Program-made: the position numbers and the translations under genes | Assembly: GCF_004342985.1 (NCBI RefSeq) | Contig: NZ_SMBO01000004.1 | Coordinates: 186,001 to 250,000, forward strand | DNA length: 64,000 nt | Direction: 5' to 3' | Origin: Novosphingobium sp. PhB57 | GTDB taxonomy: Bacteria; Pseudomonadota; Alphaproteobacteria; Sphingomonadales; Sphingomonadaceae | Notes under the pieces: model-generated | What the model was told of the DNA's origin: nothing | The model's database searches: none | Seen by the model: the letters and a program-made list of their open reading frames with translations, nothing else | Shown here: one piece after another, positions 56,801 through 64,000 of the stretch | Numbering within the stretch: the stretch's first letter is position 1 | Layout: every line of letters starts with the position of its first letter

Positions 56801-57808
56801 CTAGAGCCCCGGGCTGCCGATTGCCAGCAGGGCAAACGTCGCCAGCCAGTGCTCGCCCATATAGTCGCCCGCGACATGAGGCAGCGCGGCCTGCAGATGC
56901 CGTTCGGCTATCGCGGCGCCTTCGCGGCGGACGAAATGGCCTTCCGGCAGCCGCGCCGCGATCTGCCGCCAGCACCAGGCCCGGCTGAGGTTCAGCCCGT
57001 CGAGATGCGCGATCTTGCCGTCGGTGCGGTCCGAAACGAAAGCCGGAACCGTGAGAGTCCGGGGCTGCCCCTCGGCAATGTCCGGGAGGAAAGCATCGAA
57101 CCAGAGCGCGAAGGCGGCCGGGGGCAGGACGCGGCTCATGGCCAGGGCCTCGGTCAGTGTCGGCGAGAGGAACTCGTCGCCCGACGGCTCCCAGGCCTGG
57201 GCCGCGCGGTCCTCCGCAAACCAGTCCTGCAGCCGGCTCTCGATCAGACCGGCAAGGTCGGCGCGCCGCGATGCCGCCCATTCGTGGGCCAGGACAAGCG
57301 CGAAGGCCGAATTGCTGTGGATGCCGTGGCGGATCGGGTAAGTGAGCTTCGGCAGGTAGTCCGCGAAACGCTGCGCGAAGATATCCGCCAGCGGCGCCAG
57401 AGCCTCCGCCCAGGCGCCATCCTCATGCAACGAGAGTTCGTGATGGAGCGCCAGCAGCCATCCCCAACCGTAAGGCCGCTCGAAGCCCTGCGACAGGGGG
57501 CGGGCCAGATAGGCGATCTCGCCGGCAATCTTCCCGGGCACCAGCATCGCATCCGCATGCGCGCGAATGGCCGGCGCTTCCGGGATCTGGGGGAACTGGC
57601 GCAGCAGCCGCATCACCTGCCACCAGCCATGGACGCAGCTGTGCCAGTCGAAACTGCCGTAGAACACGGGATGCATCGCGGAAGGCGTCTGCGCGTCCTC
57701 CGGCCCGGCGAGCACATGGTCGAGCTTGTTGGGATATTCGCGGCCGAGGTGGCCAAGGGTGAGCTGCGCAAAGCGCGAGGCGTGTTCCGCCGTCAGGATC
57801 GTGGTCAT
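56801..57808 (-). CDS. DUF2891 protein
   Basis: This protein of 335 aa is of unknown biochemical function. It is rich in Trp and His, with SFDWHSCVHGWWQVMRLLRQ, ERPYGWGWLLALHHELSLH, YPIRHGIHSNSAFALVLAHE and LNLSRAWCWRQIAARLP; the pattern resembles an alpha/alpha-barrel hydrolase. Its ATG overlaps the DUF979 stop codon by four bases. DUF2891 is repeatedly seen with DUF969/DUF979 membrane proteins and 5-oxoprolinase or pyroglutamyl-peptidase genes, as here. An amidase-like or binding role in that pathway is possible but untested. Confidence 0.85.
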   Translation of the reverse strand: MTTILTAEHASRFAQLTLGHLGREYPNKLDHVLAGPEDAQTPSAMHPVFYGSFDWHSCVHGWWQVMRLLRQFPQIPEAPAIRAHADAMLVPGKIAGEIAYLARPLSQGFERPYGWGWLLALHHELSLHEDGAWAEALAPLADIFAQRFADYLPKLTYPIRHGIHSNSAFALVLAHEWAASRRADLAGLIESRLQDWFAEDRAAQAWEPSGDEFLSPTLTEALAMSRVLPPAAFALWFDAFLPDIAEGQPRTLTVPAFVSDRTDGKIAHLDGLNLSRAWCWRQIAARLPEGHFVRREGAAIAERHLQAALPHVAGDYMGEHWLATFALLAIGSPGL

Positions 57809-58758
57809 CGCGAGAACCCCAGGAAGTAGAGAAGGAATATATTGGCCACCAGCATGGCCAGGGCGGTGGGCGCCTGCGCGCGAATGACGCCGTAAGTGTC
57901 GCGCAAGTTCAGCAGGGCCGCCGGCACCAGGTTGAAATTCGCCGCCATAGGCGTGAGCAGCGTGCCGCAGAACCCGGCCAGCATGCCGATTGCGGCCACG
58001 GCTGCCGGGTCGCCGTGCTGCACGTTGACCAGCAGAGGCGCGCCCATCGCCGCGAACATGACCGGAAACGCGGCCAGGGCATTGCCCATCAGCACGGTGA
58101 GCAGCGCCATGCCCGTGCAATAGAGCGCCACTTGCGCCAGCAGGCTGCCGCCGGTGTCGACATAGTCCAGCAGGTGCCCTACCGCCGAACCCATTCCCGC
58201 CGCGGCGTAGATGATGCCAAGGCTGGCGAGGAGCTGAGGCATCAGGATCGCCCAGCCCAGCCCATCGGCCAGCCGCACGCCTTCGCGCAGCGGCGCCTGC
58301 GCCTTCGTCCGGAACCAGACCATGCAGATCACGGTCGAGACCACCGCCCCCAGCGCCAGCGAGACCAGCGTGGCGTCGGAAGCCTTGACGATCCCGGGCA
58401 CCGACTTGAACAGCACCGTTCCTCCCAGCGCTATGGCCGGGATGGCCAGGGCGGGCAGGAACAGGCGGTTGCCATAGCGCCGGGCAGAGGCTTCCAGCGC
58501 GGTTGCGCTCGCGGTGCCGTCACTCTCGGGCGGCGCGGCTCCGGTACGTCCCGAAGCCGCGACGACGACGATGACGATGGCGAGCAGGCCGTTAGCCATG
58601 TCGCCGATATAGTCGCCCAGCAGGAAGCTCAGCGCGATCAGCCCCCAGAGAAGCGCCGTGGCGCGGCCCTTGCGGTCCCGGCGGTGCCACGCCGTGACCA
58701 GCGCGAAGCCAAGGAACATCGCGCCCGCCAGCGCATAGACGAGTTCGAGGCCGATCAC
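57805..58758 (-). CDS. DUF979 membrane protein (putative transporter subunit)
   Basis: This membrane protein of 317 aa has about nine hydrophobic helices, with a charged break after helix 1 (VTAWHRRDRKGRA). Conserved stretches include LALGAVVSTVICMVWFRTKA, MGNALAAFPVMFAAMGAPLL and GMLAGFCGTLLTPMAANFNL. It starts at a GTG overlapping the DUF969 stop (GTGA), so the two membrane proteins are made together and probably form one permease. The longer frame upstream lies inside DUF969 and is not used. Gene order with an oxoprolinase suggests 5-oxoproline or a related cyclic amide as substrate. Confidence 0.87.
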   Translation of the reverse strand: MIGLELVYALAGAMFLGFALVTAWHRRDRKGRATALLWGLIALSFLLGDYIGDMANGLLAIVIVVVAASGRTGAAPPESDGTASATALEASARRYGNRLFLPALAIPAIALGGTVLFKSVPGIVKASDATLVSLALGAVVSTVICMVWFRTKAQAPLREGVRLADGLGWAILMPQLLASLGIIYAAAGMGSAVGHLLDYVDTGGSLLAQVALYCTGMALLTVLMGNALAAFPVMFAAMGAPLLVNVQHGDPAAVAAIGMLAGFCGTLLTPMAANFNLVPAALLNLRDTYGVIRAQAPTALAMLVANIFLLYFLGFSR

Positions 58759-59456
58759 GCTGCTGAATCCGTCGATGAATTCTCGGCAGCCGCGGCAGCA
58801 GCATCCGCACCTGGGCGCTTCCGGCGATCCAGCAGCATCACCCGCGTGCCATGGATCAGCAAGGCCGCGATCGCCGTCGGCACGGCCCACATCGAAAGCG
58901 CGAAGGGCTCGGCCTTCATGCCATAGCCTTCCATCACGCCTTTCATCAGCAGGATGGAGCCGATCGCGAGGAAGATGTCCTCCCCGAAGAACAGGCCGAT
59001 ATTGTCCGTCGCCGCCGCGAGCGCTTTCGCGCGGTCGCTGTCGTGCCCGGATCCGTCCTTCTCGGCCGCCGCTTCCGCCATCGGCGCCAGCATGGGGCGC
59101 ACCATCGTCACTTGTCCGCCAAGTTGCGTCAGGCCCACGGCGGAAGTCAGCTGGCGGGCGAGCAGGTAAGCCAGCAGCAGGCGGCCCAGCGTGATGCCGC
59201 GCAAACCGCGCATGAGCTGTTTCGCGCGCTCCTGCAGCCCGTGGCGTTCCAGCAGCCCGATGGTGGGGATCACCAGGAAGACCGCCGTGACGAACTTGTT
59301 GGCATTGAAGGCGGCGCCGAACCGGGCGAGCAGGTCGAGGAACGGCAGGCCCGCCGCCAGCCCCGCCGTAGCGGCCGAAGCCAGCACCACGGCCAGCGGA
59401 TTGACCCGGACGACGAGCCCGGCGACCAGGACGACGACGGCTAACAGAACCAGCAT
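58755..59456 (-). CDS. DUF969 membrane protein (putative transporter subunit)
   Basis: This membrane protein of 233 aa has about six helices, starting MLVLLAVVVLVAGLVVRVNP and containing FVTAVFLVIPTIGLLERHGL, ARQLTSAVGLTQLGGQVTMV and NIGLFFGEDIFLAIGSILLM. It ends in a charged, Ala-rich tail. It lies 24 bases after the oxoprolinase gene and overlaps DUF979 by four bases. DUF969 and DUF979 always travel together in my recollection, which supports a two-component permease. Confidence 0.87.
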   Translation of the reverse strand: MLVLLAVVVLVAGLVVRVNPLAVVLASAATAGLAAGLPFLDLLARFGAAFNANKFVTAVFLVIPTIGLLERHGLQERAKQLMRGLRGITLGRLLLAYLLARQLTSAVGLTQLGGQVTMVRPMLAPMAEAAAEKDGSGHDSDRAKALAAATDNIGLFFGEDIFLAIGSILLMKGVMEGYGMKAEPFALSMWAVPTAIAALLIHGTRVMLLDRRKRPGADAAAAAAENSSTDSAA

Positions 59457-59480
59457 GTCATGCTTTCCCCTCGAAGCGGT

Positions 59481-62400
59481 TCAGACCGCGGCGTCGGAAT
59501 CGGCCGGCGCCCCGAAGCCGCCGCCGCCCGGCGTTTCTATGACGATGGCGTCGCCGGGTGCCAGCGGCGTTTCCGCCGTGCCGGCCAGATCGCTCCGCGA
59601 TCCGTCCCGGCGCTCCACCCATTGCCGGCCCGGCTGCCCCGCCGCGCCGCCGTCGAGACCGAACGGCCCTTCGCTGCGCCGCGACGAAACGATGGTGGCG
59701 GTCAGCGACTCCAGCGCCATGATCCTGCGCACCACGCCGTCACCGCCGCGATGCCGTCCCTCTCCGCCCGATCCCTTGCGGATCGCGAACGTTTCGAGCC
59801 GCACCGGGTAGCGCATTTCCAGCACTTCGGGGTCGGTGATGCGCGTGTTGGTCATGTGGGTGTGAACGGCGGAAGCCCCGTGCGCGCGCGGACTGGCCCC
59901 GGCGCCTCCGCATATCGTCTCGTAGTACTGCACCCGCTCGTTGCCGAACAGGAAGTTGTTCATCGTCGCCTGCGCGCTGGCCGTGGCGCCGAGCGCGCCG
60001 AGCAGGGCATTGCAGACCGCCTGGCTCACCTCGGTATTGCCGGCCACCACCGCCGCGCCGGGATGGGGCGAGAGGAAGGTTCCCTCCGGCACGACGATGT
60101 CGAGCGGCACGAGGCACCCTTCGTTGAGCGGCAGGTCGGCATCGACGAGGCAGCGGAAAGCATAGAGCACCGAAGCGCGCGTGACGGCAGGCGGGGCGTT
60201 GAAGTTGCCCGGCCGCTGTGCATCGGTGCCGGTGAAGTCGATCGTGGCGCTGCGGCGCGCGCGGTCCACCGTCACGCTCACCCGCAGGCGGGCGCCGTCG
60301 TCCATGCGGTAATCGAATACACCGTCGCCGATGCGGTCGATCACCCGGCGCAGGCTCTCTTCGGCATTGGCCATCATGTGGCCGACATATGTCGAGACCG
60401 TCGGCCAGCCATAGCGGCCCATCAGGCCCAGGATCTCGCGGATGCCGGTCTCGTTGGCCGCTACCTGGGCCTTGAGATCGGCGACGTTCATGTCGGGATT
60501 GCGCGCCGGATAGCGGGCAGAGGACAGCAGTTCGCGCAGGGCCGCCTCGCGGAATGCACCCCCTTCGAGCAGGAGGAAATCGTCGATGACGACGCCTTCC
60601 TCCTCCAGGCTGGTCGAATCCGCAGGCGTGGAACCCGGCGCGATGCCCCCGATGTCGGCATGATGGCCGCGGTTGGCCACGAAGAAGCGGATATGCTCGC
60701 CCGCCTCGTCGAAGACCGGCGCCACCAGGGTGACATCGGGCAAGTGAGTGCCGCCGCGGTAGGGATCGTTGAGCGCGACCATGTCCCCGGGCTGGAGACT
60801 GTCGCCCCGCGCGGCCAGCACCGCACGCACGCTCTCACCCATCGCGCCGAGATGGACCGGCACATGCGGGGCATTGGCGATCAGCTGGCCGCCCGCGTCG
60901 AAGAGCGCGCAGGAGAAATCGAGCCGCTCCTTGATATTGACGCTGGTGGAGGTGTGCCGCAGCACCGCGCCCATCTGCTCGGCAACCGCCATGAACATGT
61001 TGTTGAACAGTTCGAGCATCATCGGATCGGCCACGCCGCCATCGTCGCGGCGTTTGCGGTCTGCCGATGCGCCTTCCTGCCGCAGGACGAGGTTGCCCCA
61101 GTCGTCGGTCGTTGCCGTCCAGCCGGGTTCGACCACCGTGGTGGCCAGCGGCTCGCGAACGAGCGCCGGGCCGACGATGCGGTCCCCCGCCAGCAAAGCC
61201 GCGCGGTCATGAACGTCGGCCAGCGCCTCCGCGCCGTTCGCCCAGAGCGGCATGCGCGTGAGCACCGGCGGCAGCGCGCCTTCCGGCCGCCGCGCCAGTT
61301 GCGGCATCGCCGCCGGTTCGCCCGGCAGGATCACTTCCACCTCGATACTGTCGATCACCAGCCCGCGACCCGGCGTGGAGAACCCGAAACGCGCGACATG
61401 CGCCGCATCGAAGGCCAGGGTCATGGCGGCGTCATCGTCCAGCGCAACGGCAATGCCGGTATCCGTGCCTTCGTAGCGCAAATGCACGCGGGCCTCGGTC
61501 CGCAGCAGCGCTTCATCGCCGGACTGCACGATCGAGCGGGCCAGCTCCGCCGCGATCTGCCGCGCATCCGCGCTTGCCGCGGCGGCCGCAGCGCCATCGA
61601 GCGGGCGCTCCACGGCCACGCGGCGCACTTCGCTGCGGTCGGCCAGGCCCATGCCATAGGCCGACAGGACGCCCGCGAAGGGATGGATGAAGACCGTGGA
61701 GATGCCCAGTTCCTGCGCGACCATGCAGGCATGCTGGCCGCCAGCGCCGCCGAAGCACTGCAAGGTGAAATCGGCAAGGTCGTGCCCGCGCTCGGTGGAG
61801 ACTTCCTTGATGGCGCGCGCCATGGCGGCCACGGCCACGCGCACGAAGCTCTCTGCCACTTCGCGGGGGTCGGAAGCCCGCCCCGTCGCCGCCGCGACCT
61901 CCTGTGCGAGCGCGGCAAAGCCCTGTTCCACCACCTCGCGGTCCAGCGGCAGGGTTCCTTCCGGCCCGAAGATCGCCGGGAAGAACGCGGGCGCGATCCG
62001 GCCCAGCATGACATTGGCATCGGTTACCGTCAGCGGGCCGCCACGCCGATAACAGGCCGGCCCCGGATCGGCCCCGGCGCTGTCCGGCCCGACGCGGTAG
62101 CGCGCGCCGTCGAAGTGCAGGATCGATCCGCCCCCCGCCGCCACCGTATTGATCGCGATCATCGGCACGCGGACTTTGGCACCCGCCACTTCGGCGTCGA
62201 CCACCCGCTCCAGCGCCCCGGCATAAAGCGCCACGTCGGTGGACGTGCCGCCCATGTCGAAGCCGATGATGCGATCGAAGCCTGCCGCCTGCGCGGTCCG
62301 GGCCGCGCCGATCACGCCTCCTGCCGGGCCGGACAGGATCGCGTCCTTGCCGTGGAACTTGTCATGCTCGGTGAGGCCGCCATTGGACTGCATGAAATAG

Positions 62401-63104
62401 AGCGGCACATCGCCCAGCCGGTCCACCACGCGGCCCACGTAATCGCTCAATACGGGCGAGAGATAGGCATCGACCACGGCCGTCGACGCGCGCGGCACCA
62501 GGCCCAGCAGCGCGCTGGTGCCGTGGCTGGTGGAGACTTGCGTGAAGCCGGCCTCCCTGGCCAGTTCCGCCAGCCGCTGCTCGGCCGCGGGGTATTTCCA
62601 GCCATGCGCCAGCGCGATGGCGCAGGCCGATATCCCCTCGGCCCGGTGGCGGGCGAACATCCGCGCCGCCGCGTCCTCGTCCAGTTCCGAGATCGTCTGG
62701 CCATGTACGTCGCAGCGCCCACCCACTTCCTCGACAGCCGTATAGAGCTGCGAAGGTCGCCGGATATCCAGCGCGAACAGGTCGGGACGGCTCTGGTCGC
62801 CGATCTCCAGCAAGTCGCCGAACCCTTGGTCGAGGACCAGGAGCAGCGATGCCCCCTGACGTTCCAGCAGGGCATTGGTGGCGACGGTGGTGCCCATCTT
62901 CACCTCGGCCACCAGCCCGTGGGGGAGAGGCTCGTCCGCCTCCAGCCCCAGCAGGCTGCGAATGCCGGCAGTGGCGGCGTCGCGGTAACGCTGCGGGTTT
63001 TCGCTGAGCAACTTGGTGGAAACGAAAGTGCCGTCCGGCCTGCGGCCGACGATATCGGTGAACGTGCCGCCACGGTCTATCCAGAACTGCCAACCCGACG
63101 ACAT
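59481..63104 (-). CDS. 5-oxoprolinase/hydantoinase, fused HyuA-HyuB type
   Basis: This large ATP-dependent amidohydrolase of 1207 aa has the length of fused OPLAH proteins. The N-terminal half (about 1-690) is HyuA-like: WIDRGGTFTDIVGRRPDG at the start, KMGTTVATNALLERQG, GFDMGGTSTDVALY and FGGAGGQHACMVAQ. The C-terminal half (about 700-1200) is HyuB-like: NIKERLDFSCALFD, NDPYRGGTHLPDV, RGHHADIGGIAPGS and GGAGASPRAHGASAVHTHM. It would hydrolyse 5-oxoproline to glutamate or open a related hydantoin or lactam ring. It is first in an operon with DUF969, DUF979 and DUF2891, and divergent from a MarR-like regulator with a palindrome between them. Confidence 0.92.
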   Translation of the reverse strand: MSSGWQFWIDRGGTFTDIVGRRPDGTFVSTKLLSENPQRYRDAATAGIRSLLGLEADEPLPHGLVAEVKMGTTVATNALLERQGASLLLVLDQGFGDLLEIGDQSRPDLFALDIRRPSQLYTAVEEVGGRCDVHGQTISELDEDAAARMFARHRAEGISACAIALAHGWKYPAAEQRLAELAREAGFTQVSTSHGTSALLGLVPRASTAVVDAYLSPVLSDYVGRVVDRLGDVPLYFMQSNGGLTEHDKFHGKDAILSGPAGGVIGAARTAQAAGFDRIIGFDMGGTSTDVALYAGALERVVDAEVAGAKVRVPMIAINTVAAGGGSILHFDGARYRVGPDSAGADPGPACYRRGGPLTVTDANVMLGRIAPAFFPAIFGPEGTLPLDREVVEQGFAALAQEVAAATGRASDPREVAESFVRVAVAAMARAIKEVSTERGHDLADFTLQCFGGAGGQHACMVAQELGISTVFIHPFAGVLSAYGMGLADRSEVRRVAVERPLDGAAAAAASADARQIAAELARSIVQSGDEALLRTEARVHLRYEGTDTGIAVALDDDAAMTLAFDAAHVARFGFSTPGRGLVIDSIEVEVILPGEPAAMPQLARRPEGALPPVLTRMPLWANGAEALADVHDRAALLAGDRIVGPALVREPLATTVVEPGWTATTDDWGNLVLRQEGASADRKRRDDGGVADPMMLELFNNMFMAVAEQMGAVLRHTSTSVNIKERLDFSCALFDAGGQLIANAPHVPVHLGAMGESVRAVLAARGDSLQPGDMVALNDPYRGGTHLPDVTLVAPVFDEAGEHIRFFVANRGHHADIGGIAPGSTPADSTSLEEEGVVIDDFLLLEGGAFREAALRELLSSARYPARNPDMNVADLKAQVAANETGIREILGLMGRYGWPTVSTYVGHMMANAEESLRRVIDRIGDGVFDYRMDDGARLRVSVTVDRARRSATIDFTGTDAQRPGNFNAPPAVTRASVLYAFRCLVDADLPLNEGCLVPLDIVVPEGTFLSPHPGAAVVAGNTEVSQAVCNALLGALGATASAQATMNNFLFGNERVQYYETICGGAGASPRAHGASAVHTHMTNTRITDPEVLEMRYPVRLETFAIRKGSGGEGRHRGGDGVVRRIMALESLTATIVSSRRSEGPFGLDGGAAGQPGRQWVERRDGSRSDLAGTAETPLAPGDAIVIETPGGGGFGAPADSDAAV

Positions 63105-63119
63105 CGCACACTCCGATAT

Positions 63120-63131
63120 TTTATCGATAAA
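63120..63131. promoter_or_regulatory. 12-bp palindrome upstream of the oxoprolinase operon
   Basis: TTTATCGATAAA is a perfect palindrome 16 bases before the oxoprolinase start; TTATCAAT follows at once as a partial second half-site. Its position between divergent genes and its AT-richness mark it as the likely operator of the MarR-like protein. Confidence 0.55.
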
Positions 63132-63225
63132 TTATCAATGAGGGGTCTTGGCCCCGCCTGTCAAGCTGGGTGCAGGCAGGCCCGGCATCATTGACAAGCG
63201 CTCCGCCGGGATTTCATAAAACCGC

Positions 63226-63735
63226 ATGAGCGCCATCGAACCGGGTCCGATCATTTCCTCCGCCCATCTGGCAGATGGCGCGTCTCCCGCCCTTTCCGAG
63301 CTGGAATTCAGCCTGACGCTGGCAGCCAATGCCTACCAGAAATGGATCGTGCGCTGCGCCGCTGCGGCCGGCCAGCAGCTCGCGCCGCTGGAAGTGCTGG
63401 TGCTCCACTCGGTCCGCCACCGCGACCGCCCGAAGCGGTTCATGGACCTCATGCTGGTGCTTCATGTCGAAGATGCGCATCTGGTGAACTACGCCGTGCG
63501 CAAGCTCTCCCGCGCCGGACTGGTGGAGACGCGCAAGGTCGGCAAGGAAAAGGTCATCGAAGCGACCCCTGCCGGCATCGCATTCTGCGACGCCTATCGC
63601 GCAATCCGCGAGAAAGTGCTGGTCGGCGACGTGAAGTCCTCCCTCAGCGAGGAGACGCTCTCGCAGATGGCCGAAGCGCTGCGCATGCTCTCGGGAGACT
63701 ACAGCCAGGCCGCCCGCGCCGCCGCCACGTTGTGA
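63226..63735 (+). CDS. MarR-like winged-helix regulator of the oxoprolinase operon
   Basis: This DNA-binding protein of 169 aa has the MarR/winged-helix layout. An N-terminal helical dimer region (SELEFSLTLAANAYQKWIVR) precedes the winged helix with LAPLEVLVLHSVRHRDRPKR, LHVEDAHLVNYAVRKLSRAG and the wing VETRKVGKEKVIEATPAG. C-terminal helices follow. It is divergent from the oxoprolinase gene, with about 120 bases between starts containing the TTTATCGATAAA palindrome, so it probably represses that operon and itself. The ligand is unknown. Confidence 0.85.
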   Translation: MSAIEPGPIISSAHLADGASPALSELEFSLTLAANAYQKWIVRCAAAAGQQLAPLEVLVLHSVRHRDRPKRFMDLMLVLHVEDAHLVNYAVRKLSRAGLVETRKVGKEKVIEATPAGIAFCDAYRAIREKVLVGDVKSSLSEETLSQMAEALRMLSGDYSQAARAAATL

Positions 63736-63802
63736 CAGACTGAACCAGCCGGACGCGCTGCATCCGCGTCCGTGGGATCCGTCTCCGAACGAAAATGTTG
63801 AT

Positions 63803-63821
63803 AATGCGATTGATTCGCATA
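63803..63821. promoter_or_regulatory. Fur-box-like dyad before the right-edge TBDR
   Basis: AATGCGATTGATTCGCATA contains perfect ATGCGA/TCGCAT arms around TTGAT. The site is AT-rich, lies about 45 bases before the receptor start, and shares its core with the dyad before the siderophore receptor at 20645-20659. Confidence 0.6.
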
Positions 63822-63866
63822 TGCAAAATAGTCTATTGCGCTGCAGCATTTTGACAGGGGCGCGAC

Positions 63867-64000
63867 ATTTCCAGGTTAGCAATTCTGAAGTCACTGGCGC
63901 TGGCGGCGCCGGTCCTTTCCACTGCGGCATGGGCTGCCGAAGAAAACGACCCGATCGTCGTGAATGGACGGTCCGAAGGAATCTACGGCATTTCCACCGC
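63867..64000 (+). CDS. TonB-dependent receptor, N-terminal fragment, possible ATT start
   Basis: An open frame reaches the right edge. It encodes a signal peptide (LKSLALAAPVLSTAAWA) followed by EENDPIVVNGRSEGIYGIST, a typical TonB-box region of siderophore-type TBDRs. An in-frame TGA at 63852-63854 limits the start to a short window without ATG, GTG or TTG before the signal peptide. The best candidate is ATT at 63867 with AGGGG seven bases upstream, or CTG at 63882. Either an unusual start codon is used or a base-call error hides the normal one. The Fur-like box upstream supports an iron role. Confidence 0.75.
   Translation, partial: MSRLAILKSLALAAPVLSTAAWAAEENDPIVVNGRSEGIYGIST

Noticed and set aside
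57809-58120. Long N-terminal extension of the DUF2891 protein
   Set aside because: It lies inside the DUF979 coding region in another frame; the ATG at 57808 overlapping the DUF979 stop gives the expected protein.
59460-63194. 1244-codon open frame on the plus strand opposite the oxoprolinase gene
   Set aside because: It is antisense to a gene with complete family motifs, has a His/Arg/Gly-rich composition typical of GC-biased shadow frames and shows no recognisable domain.

Overview
The window looks like a chromosomal segment of an alphaproteobacterium of the order Sphingomonadales (Novosphingobium/Sphingobium-like). The reasons are high GC with strong third-position bias, an abundance of large TonB-dependent receptors (TBDRs) of the Sphingomonas/Caulobacter type, FecI/FecR pairs beside STN-domain TBDRs, a Caulobacter-type SigF/NrsF metal-stress system, and many ATGA or GTGA start/stop overlaps. 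I see no rRNA, tRNA, CRISPR array, insertion sequence or prophage. This is a nutrient- and metal-scavenging region.

Layout. 1-5 kb: start of a P-loop kinase gene cut by the window edge, an OmpR/QseC-like two-component pair, and a large MscS channel. 5.4-13.6 kb: one intact TBDR, then an STN-TBDR broken by a single in-frame TGA and followed by fecI-fecR and a small exported protein. 13.7-25.4 kb: a divergent EamA exporter/MocR regulator pair, a hybrid histidine kinase, a nickel/cobalt efflux operon (dmeR-dmeF), a sirtuin, a siderophore-type TBDR with a Fur-like box, a disulfide oxidoreductase coupled to a DUF4126 membrane protein, and small genes. 25.5-27.8 kb: a GH92 alpha-mannosidase.

27.8-32.0 kb is the most striking region. 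It is a compact copper/gold-type 'bufferin' RiPP system: two Cys-rich exported precursor peptides (DUF2282-type with four Cys, and a six-Cys type), an MNIO (DUF692) peptide-modifying enzyme, its DUF2063 partner, a DoxX protein, and the ECF sigma factor SigF with its membrane anti-sigma NrsF. Three promoters carry exactly GTAACC-N16-CGAA: one before each precursor and one before sigF. Each precursor gene is followed immediately by a strong GC-rich hairpin, which would favour peptide over enzyme.

32-36.2 kb: an IlvD/Edd sugar-acid dehydratase, then a LysR regulator with a YeiH-type exporter. 36.2-43.7 kb (minus strand): fecI-fecR-STN-TBDR-S1/P1 nuclease-PhoD phosphatase, which reads as one regulated system for external phosphorylated substrates, possibly nucleic acids. 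43.9-53.6 kb: a sugar-acid/oligosaccharide locus (TBDR, GH39-like hydrolase, MFS permease, enolase-superfamily dehydratase, beta-hydroxyacid dehydrogenase, PEP-mutase/isocitrate-lyase-family enzyme) beside a divergent FadR-type GntR regulator. A near-identical TTTnTTnTCATACnAGAT element occurs three times around that regulator. 53.6-63.7 kb: an S10 carboxypeptidase, a small orphan, a histone-deacetylase-like amidohydrolase, and an oxoprolinase/hydantoinase operon with DUF969-DUF979-DUF2891, divergent from a MarR-like regulator across a 12-bp palindrome. The window ends in the start of another iron-type TBDR behind a Fur-like dyad.
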